Assembly (NCBI RefSeq): GCF_010868145.1
Contig: NZ_JAAGUY010000019.1
Span: 1 to 64,000 of the forward strand
Origin: Nocardia cyriacigeorgica
GTDB lineage: Bacteria; Actinomycetota; Actinomycetes; Mycobacteriales; Mycobacteriaceae
Direction: 5' to 3'
Length of the DNA stretch: 64,000 nt
Position numbers and translations under genes: made by a program. A model generated the notes under the pieces. That model saw only the letters and a program-made list of their open reading frames with translations, did no database searches and had not been told where the DNA came from. Numbering within the stretch: position 1 is the first letter of the stretch; each line of letters opens with the position of its first letter. Below, in pieces: positions 1-13,938 of this stretch.

Positions 1-196
1 TGTTCTTTGAGAACTCAATAGTGTGTCGATGAATGTCAGTGCCAAATAATATATTTGGTTCCGGCCTCTCATACCCCCGTGTGTTGAGGTCGGACATTTA
101 GTCAGCAAATCTTTTTGCTGGCGTTTTGTTTTGCTGGGTTTTCGGACTCTGGTTCAGATACTTTTGATTGCGCCTTTCGGGGTGTGATTGTGAGTC
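1..196 (+). promoter_or_regulatory. rRNA operon leader with boxA-like antitermination element
   Basis: The first 24 bases contain TGTTCTTTGAGAACTCAATA, which resembles the boxA antitermination element of actinobacterial rrn leaders and recurs in altered form before 23S. A hairpin CAGCAAA/TTTGCTG lies at 103-120. The rrn promoters themselves are probably upstream of the window edge, because boxA is transcribed. Confidence 0.7.
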
Positions 197-5176
<4,980 letters not shown>

Positions 5177-5283
5177 AAGAAGCTACGCGTCCACTGTGCA
5201 GTATCTGAAACAACACACAGATACAGAAGACACCTCCCCGGCAACACCGGGGGTGTGGCTCTCTGTGTGACAGTTTCATAGAG

Positions 5284-5399
5284 TTACGGCGGCTATAGCG
5301 GTGGGGAAACGCCCGGTCCCATTCCGAACCCGGAAGCTAAGGCCACCTGCGCCGATGGTACTGCACTCGACAGGGTGTGGGAGAGTAGGACACCGCCGG
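5284..5399 (+). rRNA. rrf: 5S ribosomal RNA
   Basis: A 5S rRNA of about 116 nt. The conserved CGGTCCCATTCCGAACCCGG core is near 5312-5331. The 5' segment TTACGGCGG and 3' segment CACCGCCGGAA form the terminal stem. Confidence 0.95.
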
Positions 5400-5410
5400 A
5401 ACATCCTTTC

Positions 5411-5445
5411 ACGATAGGGGACCCATACACTGGGTCCCCTATCGT
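5411..5445 (+). terminator. rRNA operon terminator hairpin
   Basis: A perfect 15-bp inverted repeat, ACGATAGGGGACCCA and TGGGTCCCCTATCGT, with a 5-nt loop TACAC, sits 11 nt after the 5S gene and is followed by a short T-containing stretch. It ends the rrn operon less than 100 nt before the next gene. Confidence 0.9.
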
Positions 5446-5538
5446 CGTTTATATACCAACAGTGCTCGGCAAACGTCGGGCACACCGCAAGAATTCGTGG
5501 CCGAGCCACCCATGCGCGCAACTCAGAAAGGGACCACC

Positions 5539-8256
5539 GTGCCGGAACAGAACGACGGTCGGAAACCTTTCCGCCGTAACGACCCCGAGCGCGGAGGCCG
5601 CAGCGATAATCGAGGCGACCGAGGCAGCTCGGGCGACCGCGGCGGTCGAGGCCGAGGCGGATACGACGACCACGGAGCCGGGCGGCGCGATGATCGCCCG
5701 AACCGCGGCAGTGGCGACTGGAATCGCGGTAAGAACTCTGGCGAGCGTGGCGGATGGAACGACCGGGGTGGCTCCCGCGACCGCAGCGAATCCTCGCGAG
5801 GCAGCGGGGAACGCGGTAGGTTCCAGCGCGGTGGACGCGACAGCTGGGAACCGCGCGAAGGCAGCCCGGCTCGGCGCGGACCGCGCAACGACAGCACCGG
5901 CGGCGATCGCCCGCAGCGCGGCAACTGGAACCGTGGCGGCGACGACCGCGGCGGATACCGGGACCGGCGGGATTCGGACCGGCGCGGATCTTCCGAAAGC
6001 CGGCCGCAGTGGCGAGATCGGCGCGATGACACGCCCCGGCGCGACTCGGGCGATAGGTCCTGGAATGATCGCGGGTCCGACAATCGGCGTGGAGGCGACC
6101 GCCGCGACCGCGGATCCTCGGACTACCAAGATCGTCGCGGGTACGGCCGATCCGGCGATCGCGATGACCGACGCGGATTCGATGATCGCCGCCGATATGA
6201 CGACAACGCTGGTTCACCGGCACGCAGCGGCAGCCGCGACGGCGGATTCCGTGGTGATCGCGACCGGGATTCGCGGCCCGATTCCGGACGGCGCGGAAAC
6301 TTCGGTGATCGACCGGGCGGATTCCGCCGCTCCGACGATGAGACACGCGGTGGCAGGGACGACCGCAGGCACGGTCGCGACGACCGTTACCGCGATCGCG
6401 ACGACCGTTACCGCGATCGCGACGACCGCCAGCGCGGTGGGGACGACCGCTACCGTGGCGGCGATAAGGGTGGCTTCCGTCGCCGCGAGAACGACAGCGG
6501 CCGGCCGGGCAAGTCGGGCGATCGTCCCGGTGGATTCCGGCGCTCGGGAGATGAACCTCGCAGCGGTCGGGGCGACCGTGGCACCAATGACGGTGGATTC
6601 CGTCGGCGTGAGTACGAGGGTGGCCGGCCCGGGCAGTCCGACGGTGGGTACCGCTCGAAGCGCGACGACTCCGGGAGCCAGGACCGTCGCGGCGGTGGCT
6701 TCCGACGGCGTGACGACGATTCGTCCGGACGCTCGTTCCCACGCTCAGAGAAGATCGATCGTTCCGGCGCTGATCGCACATTCGGTGGACGTGGCCGGCG
6801 TGACGACAGCAACTTCGCTCCGCCCGAGTCCACGGGTACGCGGCGGGAGAGCGACCGCAGCCCGGGAGTGAGTCCGGCGCCAGCGGATTCCGGTCAGTCG
6901 CACGCGGGTGCGCCGCGACCCGAATCAGCGAGTGCTGCGGACACCCATGGCGACGAGCTGCGCCCCGAATCGTCGGGCGCGCGCACTCGTGCAGATGAGT
7001 CGCATCCGAGGTCGGCGGACGCCGGGCCAGCGTTCGAAGGTGAGCACCGAGGCGCATCAGCGGATTCGCGTCGAGATCAGCCGCGAACCGTCTCGGCGGA
7101 TTCGATCAAGGCCGAATCGACTCAGCTGAGTCGTCCCGAGGCGACCGATTCGGCACACGAGGCAGAACCGCGATCCGAGGCTGCCCCGGCAACCACGCCG
7201 TCGCAGGCGGAAACGATTGCCGCCGACGATGCGCAGACCGATCGGCGTGGCGATTCGAATCGCCAGGAGCGACAGGCAGACTTGACCACCGATGGTGGCG
7301 ACGTCGACCAGGACGTGGACCGTGGTGCCGATGCGAGCTCGGACGTCCGCGGCGACGCCGCCGAGGAGCGGTTCACGGCAGCCGCACAGACCGGAGAGCG
7401 GGGCGATGTGACCGAGAACGGTGACCGTAACCGGCGCGAAGGTGGACGCGGCTGGAACGACCGTGGACCGAAGCGGCGCGAGGAAGGGCACCGTGGCGGC
7501 GATGATCGTGGTGGCGATCGGCGACGCGGCGGAGACGGGGGACGCGCCCCCGGTGGCCGGTCGATGGACCGTCGCCCGCCCCGCCCGGAAGAACCGGACC
7601 TGCCCGACGATATTCAGGCATCCGACCTTGACACCACGATCCGCCGTGACCTGCTGAGTCTGGACAAGGGCAATGCCGAAACCGTCGCCAGGCATCTGGT
7701 GATGGCCGCGCGCCTGCTCGACGACGATCCGGGCCTGGCGCTCGCTCACGCTCGTGCCGCCCGTCAACGGGCCGGGCGTATCGCTGTCGTCCGCGAAACC
7801 GCTGGTGTGGTGGCCTACCACGCCGGTGAATGGGCCGAAGCTCTCTCCGAGCTGCGGACCGCGCGGCGCATGTCCGGTGGTTCCGGGTTGCTTGCGGTGA
7901 TGGCCGACTGCGAACGCGGCCTCGGCCGCCCCGAACGCGCCATCGAACTGGGTCGTAGCGACGAAGCCAGGGCGCTGCGCGGCGACGAGGCCACCGAGCT
8001 GCGCATCGTGGTCGCGGGCGCCCGCATGGATCTCGGCCAGTACGACCAAGCCGTGGTCACGCTGCAAACCAACGACCTCGACCCGGCCCGCACCGGTTCG
8101 GCGGCTGCGCGCCTGTTCTACGCCTACGCCGACGCGCTCGTCGCCGCAGGCCGCACCGATGAGGGTCTGACCTGGTTCCTCAATTCGGCCGCAGCCGACC
8201 TCGACGGCGAAACCGACGCCGAGGAACGCGCCGCAGAACTCACCGGAGACGCGTAA
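5539..8256 (+). CDS. TPR-like protein with a very long Arg/Asp/Gly-rich disordered N-terminus
   Basis: A protein of about 905 aa with two unlike parts. Residues 1 to about 675 are low-complexity, dominated by R, D, G and S. They include RGG and DRGG motifs, tandem DDRYRDR units and a recurring GGFRR motif spaced through residues 230-430, then a more acidic A/E/S-rich stretch. Residues about 680-905 form an alpha-helical TPR-like domain resembling the mycobacterial protein encoded just before the glycerol-3-phosphate phosphatase (Rv1691 type). The GTG start is chosen because AAAGGGA lies about 6 nt upstream; in-frame ATGs at 5497 and 5512 lack this spacing. The mycobacterial homologue is, from memory, about 250 aa and essentially the C-terminal domain alone. 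Nucleic-acid binding or phase separation by the arginine-rich part is inference from composition only. Confidence 0.85.
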   Translation: MPEQNDGRKPFRRNDPERGGRSDNRGDRGSSGDRGGRGRGGYDDHGAGRRDDRPNRGSGDWNRGKNSGERGGWNDRGGSRDRSESSRGSGERGRFQRGGRDSWEPREGSPARRGPRNDSTGGDRPQRGNWNRGGDDRGGYRDRRDSDRRGSSESRPQWRDRRDDTPRRDSGDRSWNDRGSDNRRGGDRRDRGSSDYQDRRGYGRSGDRDDRRGFDDRRRYDDNAGSPARSGSRDGGFRGDRDRDSRPDSGRRGNFGDRPGGFRRSDDETRGGRDDRRHGRDDRYRDRDDRYRDRDDRQRGGDDRYRGGDKGGFRRRENDSGRPGKSGDRPGGFRRSGDEPRSGRGDRGTNDGGFRRREYEGGRPGQSDGGYRSKRDDSGSQDRRGGGFRRRDDDSSGRSFPRSEKIDRSGADRTFGGRGRRDDSNFAPPESTGTRRESDRSPGVSPAPADSGQSHAGAPRPESASAADTHGDELRPESSGARTRADESHPRSADAGPAFEGEHRGASADSRRDQPRTVSADSIKAESTQLSRPEATDSAHEAEPRSEAAPATTPSQAETIAADDAQTDRRGDSNRQERQADLTTDGGDVDQDVDRGADASSDVRGDAAEERFTAAAQTGERGDVTENGDRNRREGGRGWNDRGPKRREEGHRGGDDRGGDRRRGGDGGRAPGGRSMDRRPPRPEEPDLPDDIQASDLDTTIRRDLLSLDKGNAETVARHLVMAARLLDDDPGLALAHARAARQRAGRIAVVRETAGVVAYHAGEWAEALSELRTARRMSGGSGLLAVMADCERGLGRPERAIELGRSDEARALRGDEATELRIVVAGARMDLGQYDQAVVTLQTNDLDPARTGSAAARLFYAYADALVAAGRTDEGLTWFLNSAAADLDGETDAEERAAELTGDA

Positions 8257-8525
8257 CCCCCAGGGGCTCGGTCCGGCCGGACTCAGAGGTGCAGCTGAGC
8301 CGGGTATCGAAGCCGATGACCAGACCGCCAGGGTTGCCGCCCAGGCGATCGCGCGGACGGGGACATCCGCTGGTTGCTGTGCACGAAGTCGCGTCCGGCG
8401 TATCCACATGGTGTCGGGCCGCGGTGGCCGGTCGGCTCGGCGCGGTGTCGTTCGGTCGACCAACTGCTACGACCGGCATTGGCACCGGTCGTGCCCGGGG
8501 CGTCGGCGGATGGGAGGATCGTGCC
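8257..8525. other. Intergenic region with a hairpin
   Basis: This 269-nt stretch has no convincing gene. The downstream reading frame stays open through it, but the residues do not look like the HAD family. A perfect 8-bp stem, ACGACCGG/CCGGTCGT at 8469-8492 with an 8-nt loop, could be a weak terminator or leader hairpin. Confidence 0.5.
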
Positions 8526-9425
8526 GTGCGAGGTAGTGAAGTGACGAGGTTGCGCGACAGGTACGGTGCGCTGCTGCTGGATCTGGACGGAACGCTGTAC
8601 CGCGGGCAGGTTGTCATCGACGGTGCGCCCCAGGCGTTGGCGGGTGGATCGCAGCGGCTGGTGTACGTCACCAATAACGCCAGCCGCGGGCCTGCGGTGG
8701 TTGCCGAGCATCTGGCCGAACTGGGTTTTCAGGCCGGGACAGAAGACGTCGTCACCAGTGCACAGGCCGCTGCGCGGCTGCTTGCCGAGCAGTTGGCGCC
8801 GCAGGCGCAGGTTCTTGTCGTCGGTACCGATGATCTGGCTGCCGAGGTGACCGCGGTCGGGTTGAGCCCGGTGCGCCGGTTCAATGGTTCGACGCCAGAT
8901 GCTGTCGTGCAGGGCCATTCGCCCGAGACCGGCTGGCCGGACCTGGCTGAGGCCGCCTACGCGCTGCGTGCGGATGCGGTGTGGGTCGCCGCCAACACCG
9001 ATAAGACTCTGCCGAACGAGCGCGGGCTTGCGCCGGGTAACGGCGCGATGGTCGCGGCGTTGCGGGCCGCCTCCGATCGCGAACCCATCGTCGCCGGTAA
9101 ACCGTACGCGCCGCTGCTCGAGGATGCCCTGGTGCGGGCGGGCACACGCAATGCGCTGGTCGTCGGCGACCGGCTCGATACCGATATCGAAGGGGCTCAG
9201 CGCGTCGAATTGGATTCGCTGCTGGTGCTCACCGGTGTCAGCACGGTGGCCGAGCTGTCGGATCTGCCCGAGCAGCTCCTGCCGACCTATGTAGCGGATA
9301 GCCTGGACGCGCTGAACCAGCCGCCGGTGCCCGCTGCCGGCGGTATCGGTGATCTCGCCGACAGGTTGCGCGACAATCCAGGTCGCGCCGTGACGGTACG
9401 CGCGTCTCGTTCCGAAATCCGATAG
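8526..9425 (+). CDS. HAD-IIA family phosphatase, glycerol-3-phosphate phosphatase type
   Basis: A cytoplasmic HAD-superfamily hydrolase of 299 aa. The nucleophile motif DLDGT is at residues 19-23, a TNNASRG motif II follows near residue 55, and the C-terminal GKP and VVGDRLDTDIEGA motifs supply the Lys and Mg-binding Asp. This is the NagD-like IIA subclass. Its position between the TPR protein and tlyA matches M. tuberculosis Rv1692, reported as a glycerol-3-phosphate phosphatase that recycles polar heads from phospholipid breakdown; that substrate is by analogy. GTG at 8526 is chosen because GGGAGG lies 7 nt upstream. The frame extends 79 codons further upstream without family-like sequence. 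Confidence 0.88.
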   Translation: MRGSEVTRLRDRYGALLLDLDGTLYRGQVVIDGAPQALAGGSQRLVYVTNNASRGPAVVAEHLAELGFQAGTEDVVTSAQAAARLLAEQLAPQAQVLVVGTDDLAAEVTAVGLSPVRRFNGSTPDAVVQGHSPETGWPDLAEAAYALRADAVWVAANTDKTLPNERGLAPGNGAMVAALRAASDREPIVAGKPYAPLLEDALVRAGTRNALVVGDRLDTDIEGAQRVELDSLLVLTGVSTVAELSDLPEQLLPTYVADSLDALNQPPVPAAGGIGDLADRLRDNPGRAVTVRASRSEIR

Positions 9426-9438
9426 CGTTGTCGCCACG

Positions 9439-9714
9439 ATGAGTACTCCCGCGCCCCGCCCGCCTATGCCCGGCCCTCGACCGGGGGCACCATTGCCCGG
9501 TCAGCATCTGCCGGGTGCGCAGGGACGTCCGGAACCGGCCGACCCGGCCCGCATCCGCACCGAGATCGAAGCGCTGCTCGGCGAACTCACCGTCCGCACC
9601 GGCGCGGTCGACGCTGATCCGGACAGCGGCACCGATATTGCCCGGCGGGCGCACATTCTGGAGCAGGCACACGAGGTCTTGGTGCAGGCGCTGGCGACGG
9701 TGGACAAGATCTGA
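9439..9714 (+). CDS. Small conserved hypothetical protein between HAD phosphatase and tlyA
   Basis: A 91-aa protein. Residues 1-35 are rich in Pro, Gly and Ala and probably disordered. Residues 36-91 form a predicted amphipathic helical segment with many Glu and Ala residues. Position and size match the uncharacterised mycobacterial gene at the same place (Rv1693 type). It starts 13 nt after the phosphatase stop and ends 1 nt before tlyA, so it is translated within the same operon. Its function is unknown. The helical half could pack against a partner, but nothing in the sequence names one. Confidence 0.75.
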   Translation: MSTPAPRPPMPGPRPGAPLPGQHLPGAQGRPEPADPARIRTEIEALLGELTVRTGAVDADPDSGTDIARRAHILEQAHEVLVQALATVDKI

Positions 9715-9715
9715 G

Positions 9716-10537
9716 GTGGCAAGGCGCGCACGAGTGGACGCCGAGCTGGTACGCCGCGGATTGGCCAGATCGCGAGAACACGCGGTCGAACTGATCGGCG
9801 CGGGCCGCGTCCTGATCAATGGAACCGTCGCTGTGAAGCCGGCGACGGCCGTCGAAGCCGGAACACCGCTGCTGGTGCGGGAACAGCCCGATGAGGTGTC
9901 GTGGGCCTCGCGCGGCGCGCACAAACTGCTCGGGGCGTTGGAAGCGTTCGAGCCGAGCGGATTGACCGTCGCGGGTAAACGCTGCCTGGATGCGGGTGCG
10001 TCGACCGGCGGATTCACCGATGTGCTGCTCTCCAGGGAGGCGCGCGAAGTTGTCGCCGCTGATGTCGGCTACGGCCAGCTGGTGTGGCGGTTGCAGAACG
10101 ACGACCGTGTCCGGGTGCTGGACCGCACCAATGTCCGCACCCTGACCGCGGAGGTGATCGGCGGCCCGGTGGAGCTGGTGGTCACCGATCTGTCGTTCAT
10201 CTCCCTCGCACTGGTGCTGCCCGCGTTGGCCGCGTGTGCCGCGCCCGGCGCGGACCTGTTGCCGATGGTGAAGCCGCAGTTCGAGGTGGGCAAGGAAAGA
10301 GTAGGCTCCGGCGGTGTGGTGCGCGATCCGGCGTTGCGTGCCGAGGCGGTCCGCACGGTGGCCGCGGCGGCGGCAGAACTCGGATTACGCACCGTGTCGG
10401 CGGTGGCTAGCCCACTGCCGGGTCCGTCGGGCAACGTCGAGTATTTCTTGTGGCTGCGCAACGACGGACCGTTCGACTACGACGATGCGGCGGTCGCGGC
10501 GCTGGTCGAGCGTGCGGTTGAGGAGGGTCCACAGTGA
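9716..10537 (+). CDS. tlyA: rRNA 2'-O-methyltransferase TlyA
   Basis: A 273-aa protein with an N-terminal S4 RNA-binding domain (residues about 1-62, RVDAELVRRGLARSRE) and a C-terminal FtsJ/RrmJ-like methyltransferase domain. The SAM-binding DAGASTGGFTD motif lies near residues 90-100. TlyA enzymes methylate C1409 of 16S and C1920 of 23S rRNA, and in mycobacteria their loss gives capreomycin resistance. The GTG start lies 1 nt after the preceding stop, and the gene overlaps nadK by 4 nt (GTGA), indicating translational coupling. The lower-case literature label 'hemolysin' is historical; the motifs support the methyltransferase role. Confidence 0.93.
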   Translation: MARRARVDAELVRRGLARSREHAVELIGAGRVLINGTVAVKPATAVEAGTPLLVREQPDEVSWASRGAHKLLGALEAFEPSGLTVAGKRCLDAGASTGGFTDVLLSREAREVVAADVGYGQLVWRLQNDDRVRVLDRTNVRTLTAEVIGGPVELVVTDLSFISLALVLPALAACAAPGADLLPMVKPQFEVGKERVGSGGVVRDPALRAEAVRTVAAAAAELGLRTVSAVASPLPGPSGNVEYFLWLRNDGPFDYDDAAVAALVERAVEEGPQ

Positions 10538-11505
10538 ACGCGCTGACGGGCGAGACCGGCGGGCGGGAAATCGTCCTGGTGTCGCATCCGGGGCGGGCCG
10601 AGATCATCGAGACCGCCCACCGGGTGGCGAAGATCCTCGCCGACGCGGGAATCGGCCTGCGAGTGCTCGCCGACGAGGCCTACAGCACCAAGTTCGAGGC
10701 GGATTCGTGCGCCGCCGGTGGCTATCCGGTGCGGGTCGTTGAACACAAACCCGACGCGGCGCTCGGCAGTGAAATGGTGCTTGCCCTCGGGGGTGACGGC
10801 ACCTTCCTGCGCGGAGCCGAACTGGCGCGCACCGCGTCGGTGCCGGTGCTGGGAATCAACCTGGGCCGCATCGGTTTCCTCACCGAAGCCGAGGCCGAAC
10901 ACCTCGACGAAGCGCTGGCGCAGGTGGTGCGCCGCGACTACAGCATCGAACAGCGCATGACCATCGACGTATCGGTCCGGGTGGACGACGAGGTGGTCGA
11001 AAGCGGTTGGGCGCTCAACGAAGCCAGCATCGAGAACGCCGCCCGCATGGGCGTGCTGGAAGTGGTGCTCGAAGTTGACGGCAGGCCGGTATCGGCATTC
11101 GGGTGCGACGGCATTCTCATCGCGACGCCCACCGGATCGACCGCCTACGCCTTCTCCGCGGGCGGGCCGGTGGTATGGCCTGAGCTGGAAGCGTTGCTGG
11201 TCATTCCCAGCAATGCCCATGCCCTGTTCGCGCGTCCGCTGGTGACGAGCCCGGATTCCCGCATCGCGGTCGAATCCGTTGCGACGGGCCACGATGCGAT
11301 AGTTTTCCTTGATGGCAGGCGCACCCTCGCCCTGCCGAGGGGTGGTCGAGTGGAAGCGGTCCGCGGCGCCGAACCGGTGCAGTGGGTGCGGTTGGATTCC
11401 GCGCCGTTCGCCGACCGGATGGTGCGCAAGTTCCAATTGCCCGTGACAGGCTGGCGTGGCCGACGGCGAACGGAGAGCACACGTGCTGACAGAGATCAGG
11501 ATTGA
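10534..11505 (+). CDS. nadK: NAD kinase
   Basis: A 323-aa ATP/polyphosphate NAD kinase that makes NADP. The diagnostic GGDGT motif is at residues 86-90. It is followed by NLGRIGFLTE and the conserved C-terminal-domain motif TPTGSTAYAFSAGGP near residue 195. Length is slightly above the family norm because of a short N-terminal extension. The GTG start overlaps the tlyA stop, and the 3' end overlaps recN by 23 nt, so tlyA-nadK-recN is one operon, as in mycobacteria. Confidence 0.94.
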   Translation: MNALTGETGGREIVLVSHPGRAEIIETAHRVAKILADAGIGLRVLADEAYSTKFEADSCAAGGYPVRVVEHKPDAALGSEMVLALGGDGTFLRGAELARTASVPVLGINLGRIGFLTEAEAEHLDEALAQVVRRDYSIEQRMTIDVSVRVDDEVVESGWALNEASIENAARMGVLEVVLEVDGRPVSAFGCDGILIATPTGSTAYAFSAGGPVVWPELEALLVIPSNAHALFARPLVTSPDSRIAVESVATGHDAIVFLDGRRTLALPRGGRVEAVRGAEPVQWVRLDSAPFADRMVRKFQLPVTGWRGRRRTESTRADRDQD

Positions 11506-13255
11506 CGGACTCGGGGTCATCTCCACGGCGACCGCGCAATTCCATGAGGGTCTGACGGTCCTGACCGGCGAGACCGGCGCCGGAAAGACGATGGTCGTCA
11601 CCAGTCTGCATCTGCTGAGCGGAGCCCGCGCCGATGCCGGGCGGGTTCGGTTGGGTGCCTCGCGGGCGGTGGTGGAGGGCCGGTTCACTGTCGACGAGGT
11701 GAACGAGGCGGCGCGGGCCGAAGTGGGTGAGGTGCTCGAGTCCGCTGCCGCCGAACGCGACGACGACGGCAGCGTGATCGCGATCCGTACCGTCGGCAGT
11801 GACGGACGCTCCAGGGCACATCTGGGTGGGCGTGGTGTGCCCGCGTCGGTGCTGTCGGATTTCACGGCGCCGCTGCTGACAGTCCACGGACAGAACGATC
11901 AGCTGCGGTTGCAACGCCCGGATCAGCAGCTGAACGCGCTGGACCAATTCGCCGCCGACACCGTCGGCCCGCTACTGCGCAAGTATCAGGAGCACCGCAG
12001 GGCCTGGCTGGATGCTCGCACCGAACTCCTCGAACGCAGGGCGCGCAGCCGCGAGCTCGCGTTGGAAGCCGAGCGGCTCCAGCATTCGCTTGCCGAGATC
12101 GACGGCATCGCGCCGGAGCCCGGCGAGGACGAACGGCTCGTCGCCGAGATCCGTCGACTCAGCGATCTGGATTCTTTGCGCGACGCCGCGTCGATCGCGC
12201 ACGATGCGCTCGCAGGCCCGGCCGATACACCCGAGGCGAGTTCCGGCGCGCTGGATGCGTTGGGTGTGGCCAGGTCTCGGCTCGAATCGGCCGAGGATCC
12301 GGCGTTGGCGGCGTTGGCGCCGCGGCTGGGTGAGGCCATCGCGGTCGTGGTGGATCTGACCACCGATCTGAGCGGCTACCTCTCGGATCTGCCGTCGGAT
12401 CCCGGTGCGCTGGACTCGATGTTGACCAGGCAGGCCGAACTCAAAACGCTCACCCGCAAGTACGCCCCCGATATCGACGGTGTCCTCGCATGGGCCGACG
12501 AATCGCGGATCCGGCTGGAATCGCTGGACGTTTCCGAGGAGACGCTCGCCTCGTTGGCGAAAGAGGTCGAGGTGGCCGCGGACAAGGTGCGCTCAGCGGC
12601 GAGCAAGCTCTCGGCGGCCAGGACCACAGCGGCGGGCAAGCTCGCCACGGCGGTGAGTGCGGAGCTGGGTGGTCTGGCCATGGGCAAAGCGCGGCTCGAG
12701 GTGCAGGTGAGTCAGATGCCCGCTGCTCCGCAGGATTCGGCGCCGTTGACCATCGGCGACACCGAGTTGCATGCCGGGTCGTCGGGGGTGGACGAGGTGG
12801 AGTTCCGGTTGTCCGCGCATTCGGGTGCGCAGTCCCTGCCGTTGAGCAAGAGTGCTTCCGGTGGTGAGTTGTCGCGGGTGATGCTGGCGTTGGAGGTGGT
12901 GCTCGCCGGCGGTGAGCACGGCGCAACGATGGTCTTCGACGAGGTCGACGCCGGTGTCGGTGGCCGGGCGGCCGTGGAGATCGGGCGCAGGCTGGCCCGG
13001 CTGGCACGAACCCATCAGGTGATCGTGGTAACCCACCTGCCGCAGGTGGCGGCATTCGCGGATACGCATCTGGTGGTCAACAAATCCGACGACGGGGACG
13101 GTGCGGTCAATTCCGGTGTGCGGGCGCTGACCAATGATGAGCGGGTGATCGAGCTGGCGCGCATGCTCGCGGGCCTGGACGACACCGAGACCGGGCGCGC
13201 ACATGCCGAGGAGCTGTTGCAGATCGCGCGATCGGAGCGGGCTACCGCGCGCTGA
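11483..13255 (+). CDS. recN: DNA repair ATPase RecN
   Basis: A 590-aa SMC-like protein acting in double-strand-break repair. The N-terminal half-ATPase carries Walker A GETGAGKT at residues 29-36. A coiled-coil arm spans about 150-420. The C-terminal half has the ABC signature SASGGELSRV near residue 460 and Walker B MVFDEVDAGVGG. GTG 11483 has GGAGAG 5 nt upstream and gives the family-typical opening LTEIRIDGLGVI. The frame is open a little further upstream but without family-like residues. It ends the tlyA-nadK-recN operon. Confidence 0.94.
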   Translation: MLTEIRIDGLGVISTATAQFHEGLTVLTGETGAGKTMVVTSLHLLSGARADAGRVRLGASRAVVEGRFTVDEVNEAARAEVGEVLESAAAERDDDGSVIAIRTVGSDGRSRAHLGGRGVPASVLSDFTAPLLTVHGQNDQLRLQRPDQQLNALDQFAADTVGPLLRKYQEHRRAWLDARTELLERRARSRELALEAERLQHSLAEIDGIAPEPGEDERLVAEIRRLSDLDSLRDAASIAHDALAGPADTPEASSGALDALGVARSRLESAEDPALAALAPRLGEAIAVVVDLTTDLSGYLSDLPSDPGALDSMLTRQAELKTLTRKYAPDIDGVLAWADESRIRLESLDVSEETLASLAKEVEVAADKVRSAASKLSAARTTAAGKLATAVSAELGGLAMGKARLEVQVSQMPAAPQDSAPLTIGDTELHAGSSGVDEVEFRLSAHSGAQSLPLSKSASGGELSRVMLALEVVLAGGEHGATMVFDEVDAGVGGRAAVEIGRRLARLARTHQVIVVTHLPQVAAFADTHLVVNKSDDGDGAVNSGVRALTNDERVIELARMLAGLDDTETGRAHAEELLQIARSERATAR

Positions 13256-13373
13256 GTCGATCGGCGCGGTACCCGTCGGCTGCGCCTGCTCGTCGGTCGC
13301 GGTGCGCCGACGTTTGGTCGATCAGCGGAGGAACGGACCGGTCGTCTCGGTGCGACTGTCCGGACGAAACGAG

Positions 13374-13408
13374 AATGGTCGCGGCCGGCGAATCCGGACG
13401 CGACCATT
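13374..13408. terminator. Bidirectional terminator-like hairpin between recN and SRPBCC gene
   Basis: A perfect 10-bp inverted repeat, AATGGTCGCG/CGCGACCATT, encloses a 15-nt loop that itself contains CCGG repeats. It lies between two convergent genes, where a shared terminator is expected. Confidence 0.65.
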
Positions 13409-13425
13409 GTCGTAGTGCCGTCAGC

Positions 13426-13845
13426 TCAGCGAACAGCTTTCTTGGCGCCGCTGATGAACTGGGCGATGAGCACCCGCAGACCGGCTTCGAGCACCTTGGC
13501 AGGCACGGGGAGCTTCGGGTCGGATTCCATCGTGTAGGTGACCCGGGTGCCACCCTCGGCGTCGGCGAAGGTCACGATGCCGACGTGCCGCTTGACCGGC
13601 GCGCCTTTGACGATCTTGTACTCCATGCGCTCGCCCGGGACAAGCTTGGTGATCTCTTCGGTGACGCCGACCGGACCGACTCCCAGCTGATGCTGCGCGC
13701 CGACGCCCTCGCGTTCGGTGGTGCCCGGCTTGACCAATTTGACCTGGACCGGCAGGTAGGGGCTGATGCTCTCGCGATCGGCGAACAGCCGGTACACGAC
13801 CTCCCTGGGTGCGGCGATGACGGTATCGACGGTGGTGCTGGCCAT
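13426..13845 (-). CDS. SRPBCC-fold (polyketide cyclase/dehydrase-like) protein
   Basis: A 139-aa cytoplasmic protein of the START/Bet v1-like SRPBCC superfamily. It has an N-terminal TTVDTVIAAPREVVYRLFAD helix-strand opening, a central VTEEITKLVPGERMEY segment and a long C-terminal helix ending ISGAKKAV. The domain binds hydrophobic ligands in a central cavity, but this sequence gives no hint of the ligand. The gene is a single minus-strand unit inserted with gntK into an otherwise plus-strand conserved block, and it has its own AAGAGGAGA-type ribosome-binding site just upstream of the ATG. Confidence 0.8.
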   Translation of the reverse strand: MASTTVDTVIAAPREVVYRLFADRESISPYLPVQVKLVKPGTTEREGVGAQHQLGVGPVGVTEEITKLVPGERMEYKIVKGAPVKRHVGIVTFADAEGGTRVTYTMESDPKLPVPAKVLEAGLRVLIAQFISGAKKAVR

Positions 13846-13938
13846 GACGTCTCCTCTTCGGATATCTGTGACCCGGAGAATACGGGTACAAGGGTGCGGT
13901 GCGGAAGTCGCACCCGATATAAGTGCGGGCGGGTGGTG

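Noticed and set aside
6370..6440. CRISPR-like short tandem repeats
   Set aside because: The repeated GCGACGACCGTTACCGCGATC units are codon repeats for DDRYRDR in the disordered protein, without spacers.
5375..6871. 498-codon Ala/Thr-rich plus-strand frame overlapping the same gene
   Set aside because: It starts inside 5S rRNA; its composition follows from the +1 shift of Arg/Asp/Gly codons. The frame at 5539 has a ribosome-binding site and a folded C-terminal domain.
5276..7057. 593-codon minus-strand frame opposite the Arg/Asp/Gly-rich gene
   Set aside because: It is antisense to a repetitive coding sequence, is extremely Arg-rich without family pattern and runs into the 5S gene.
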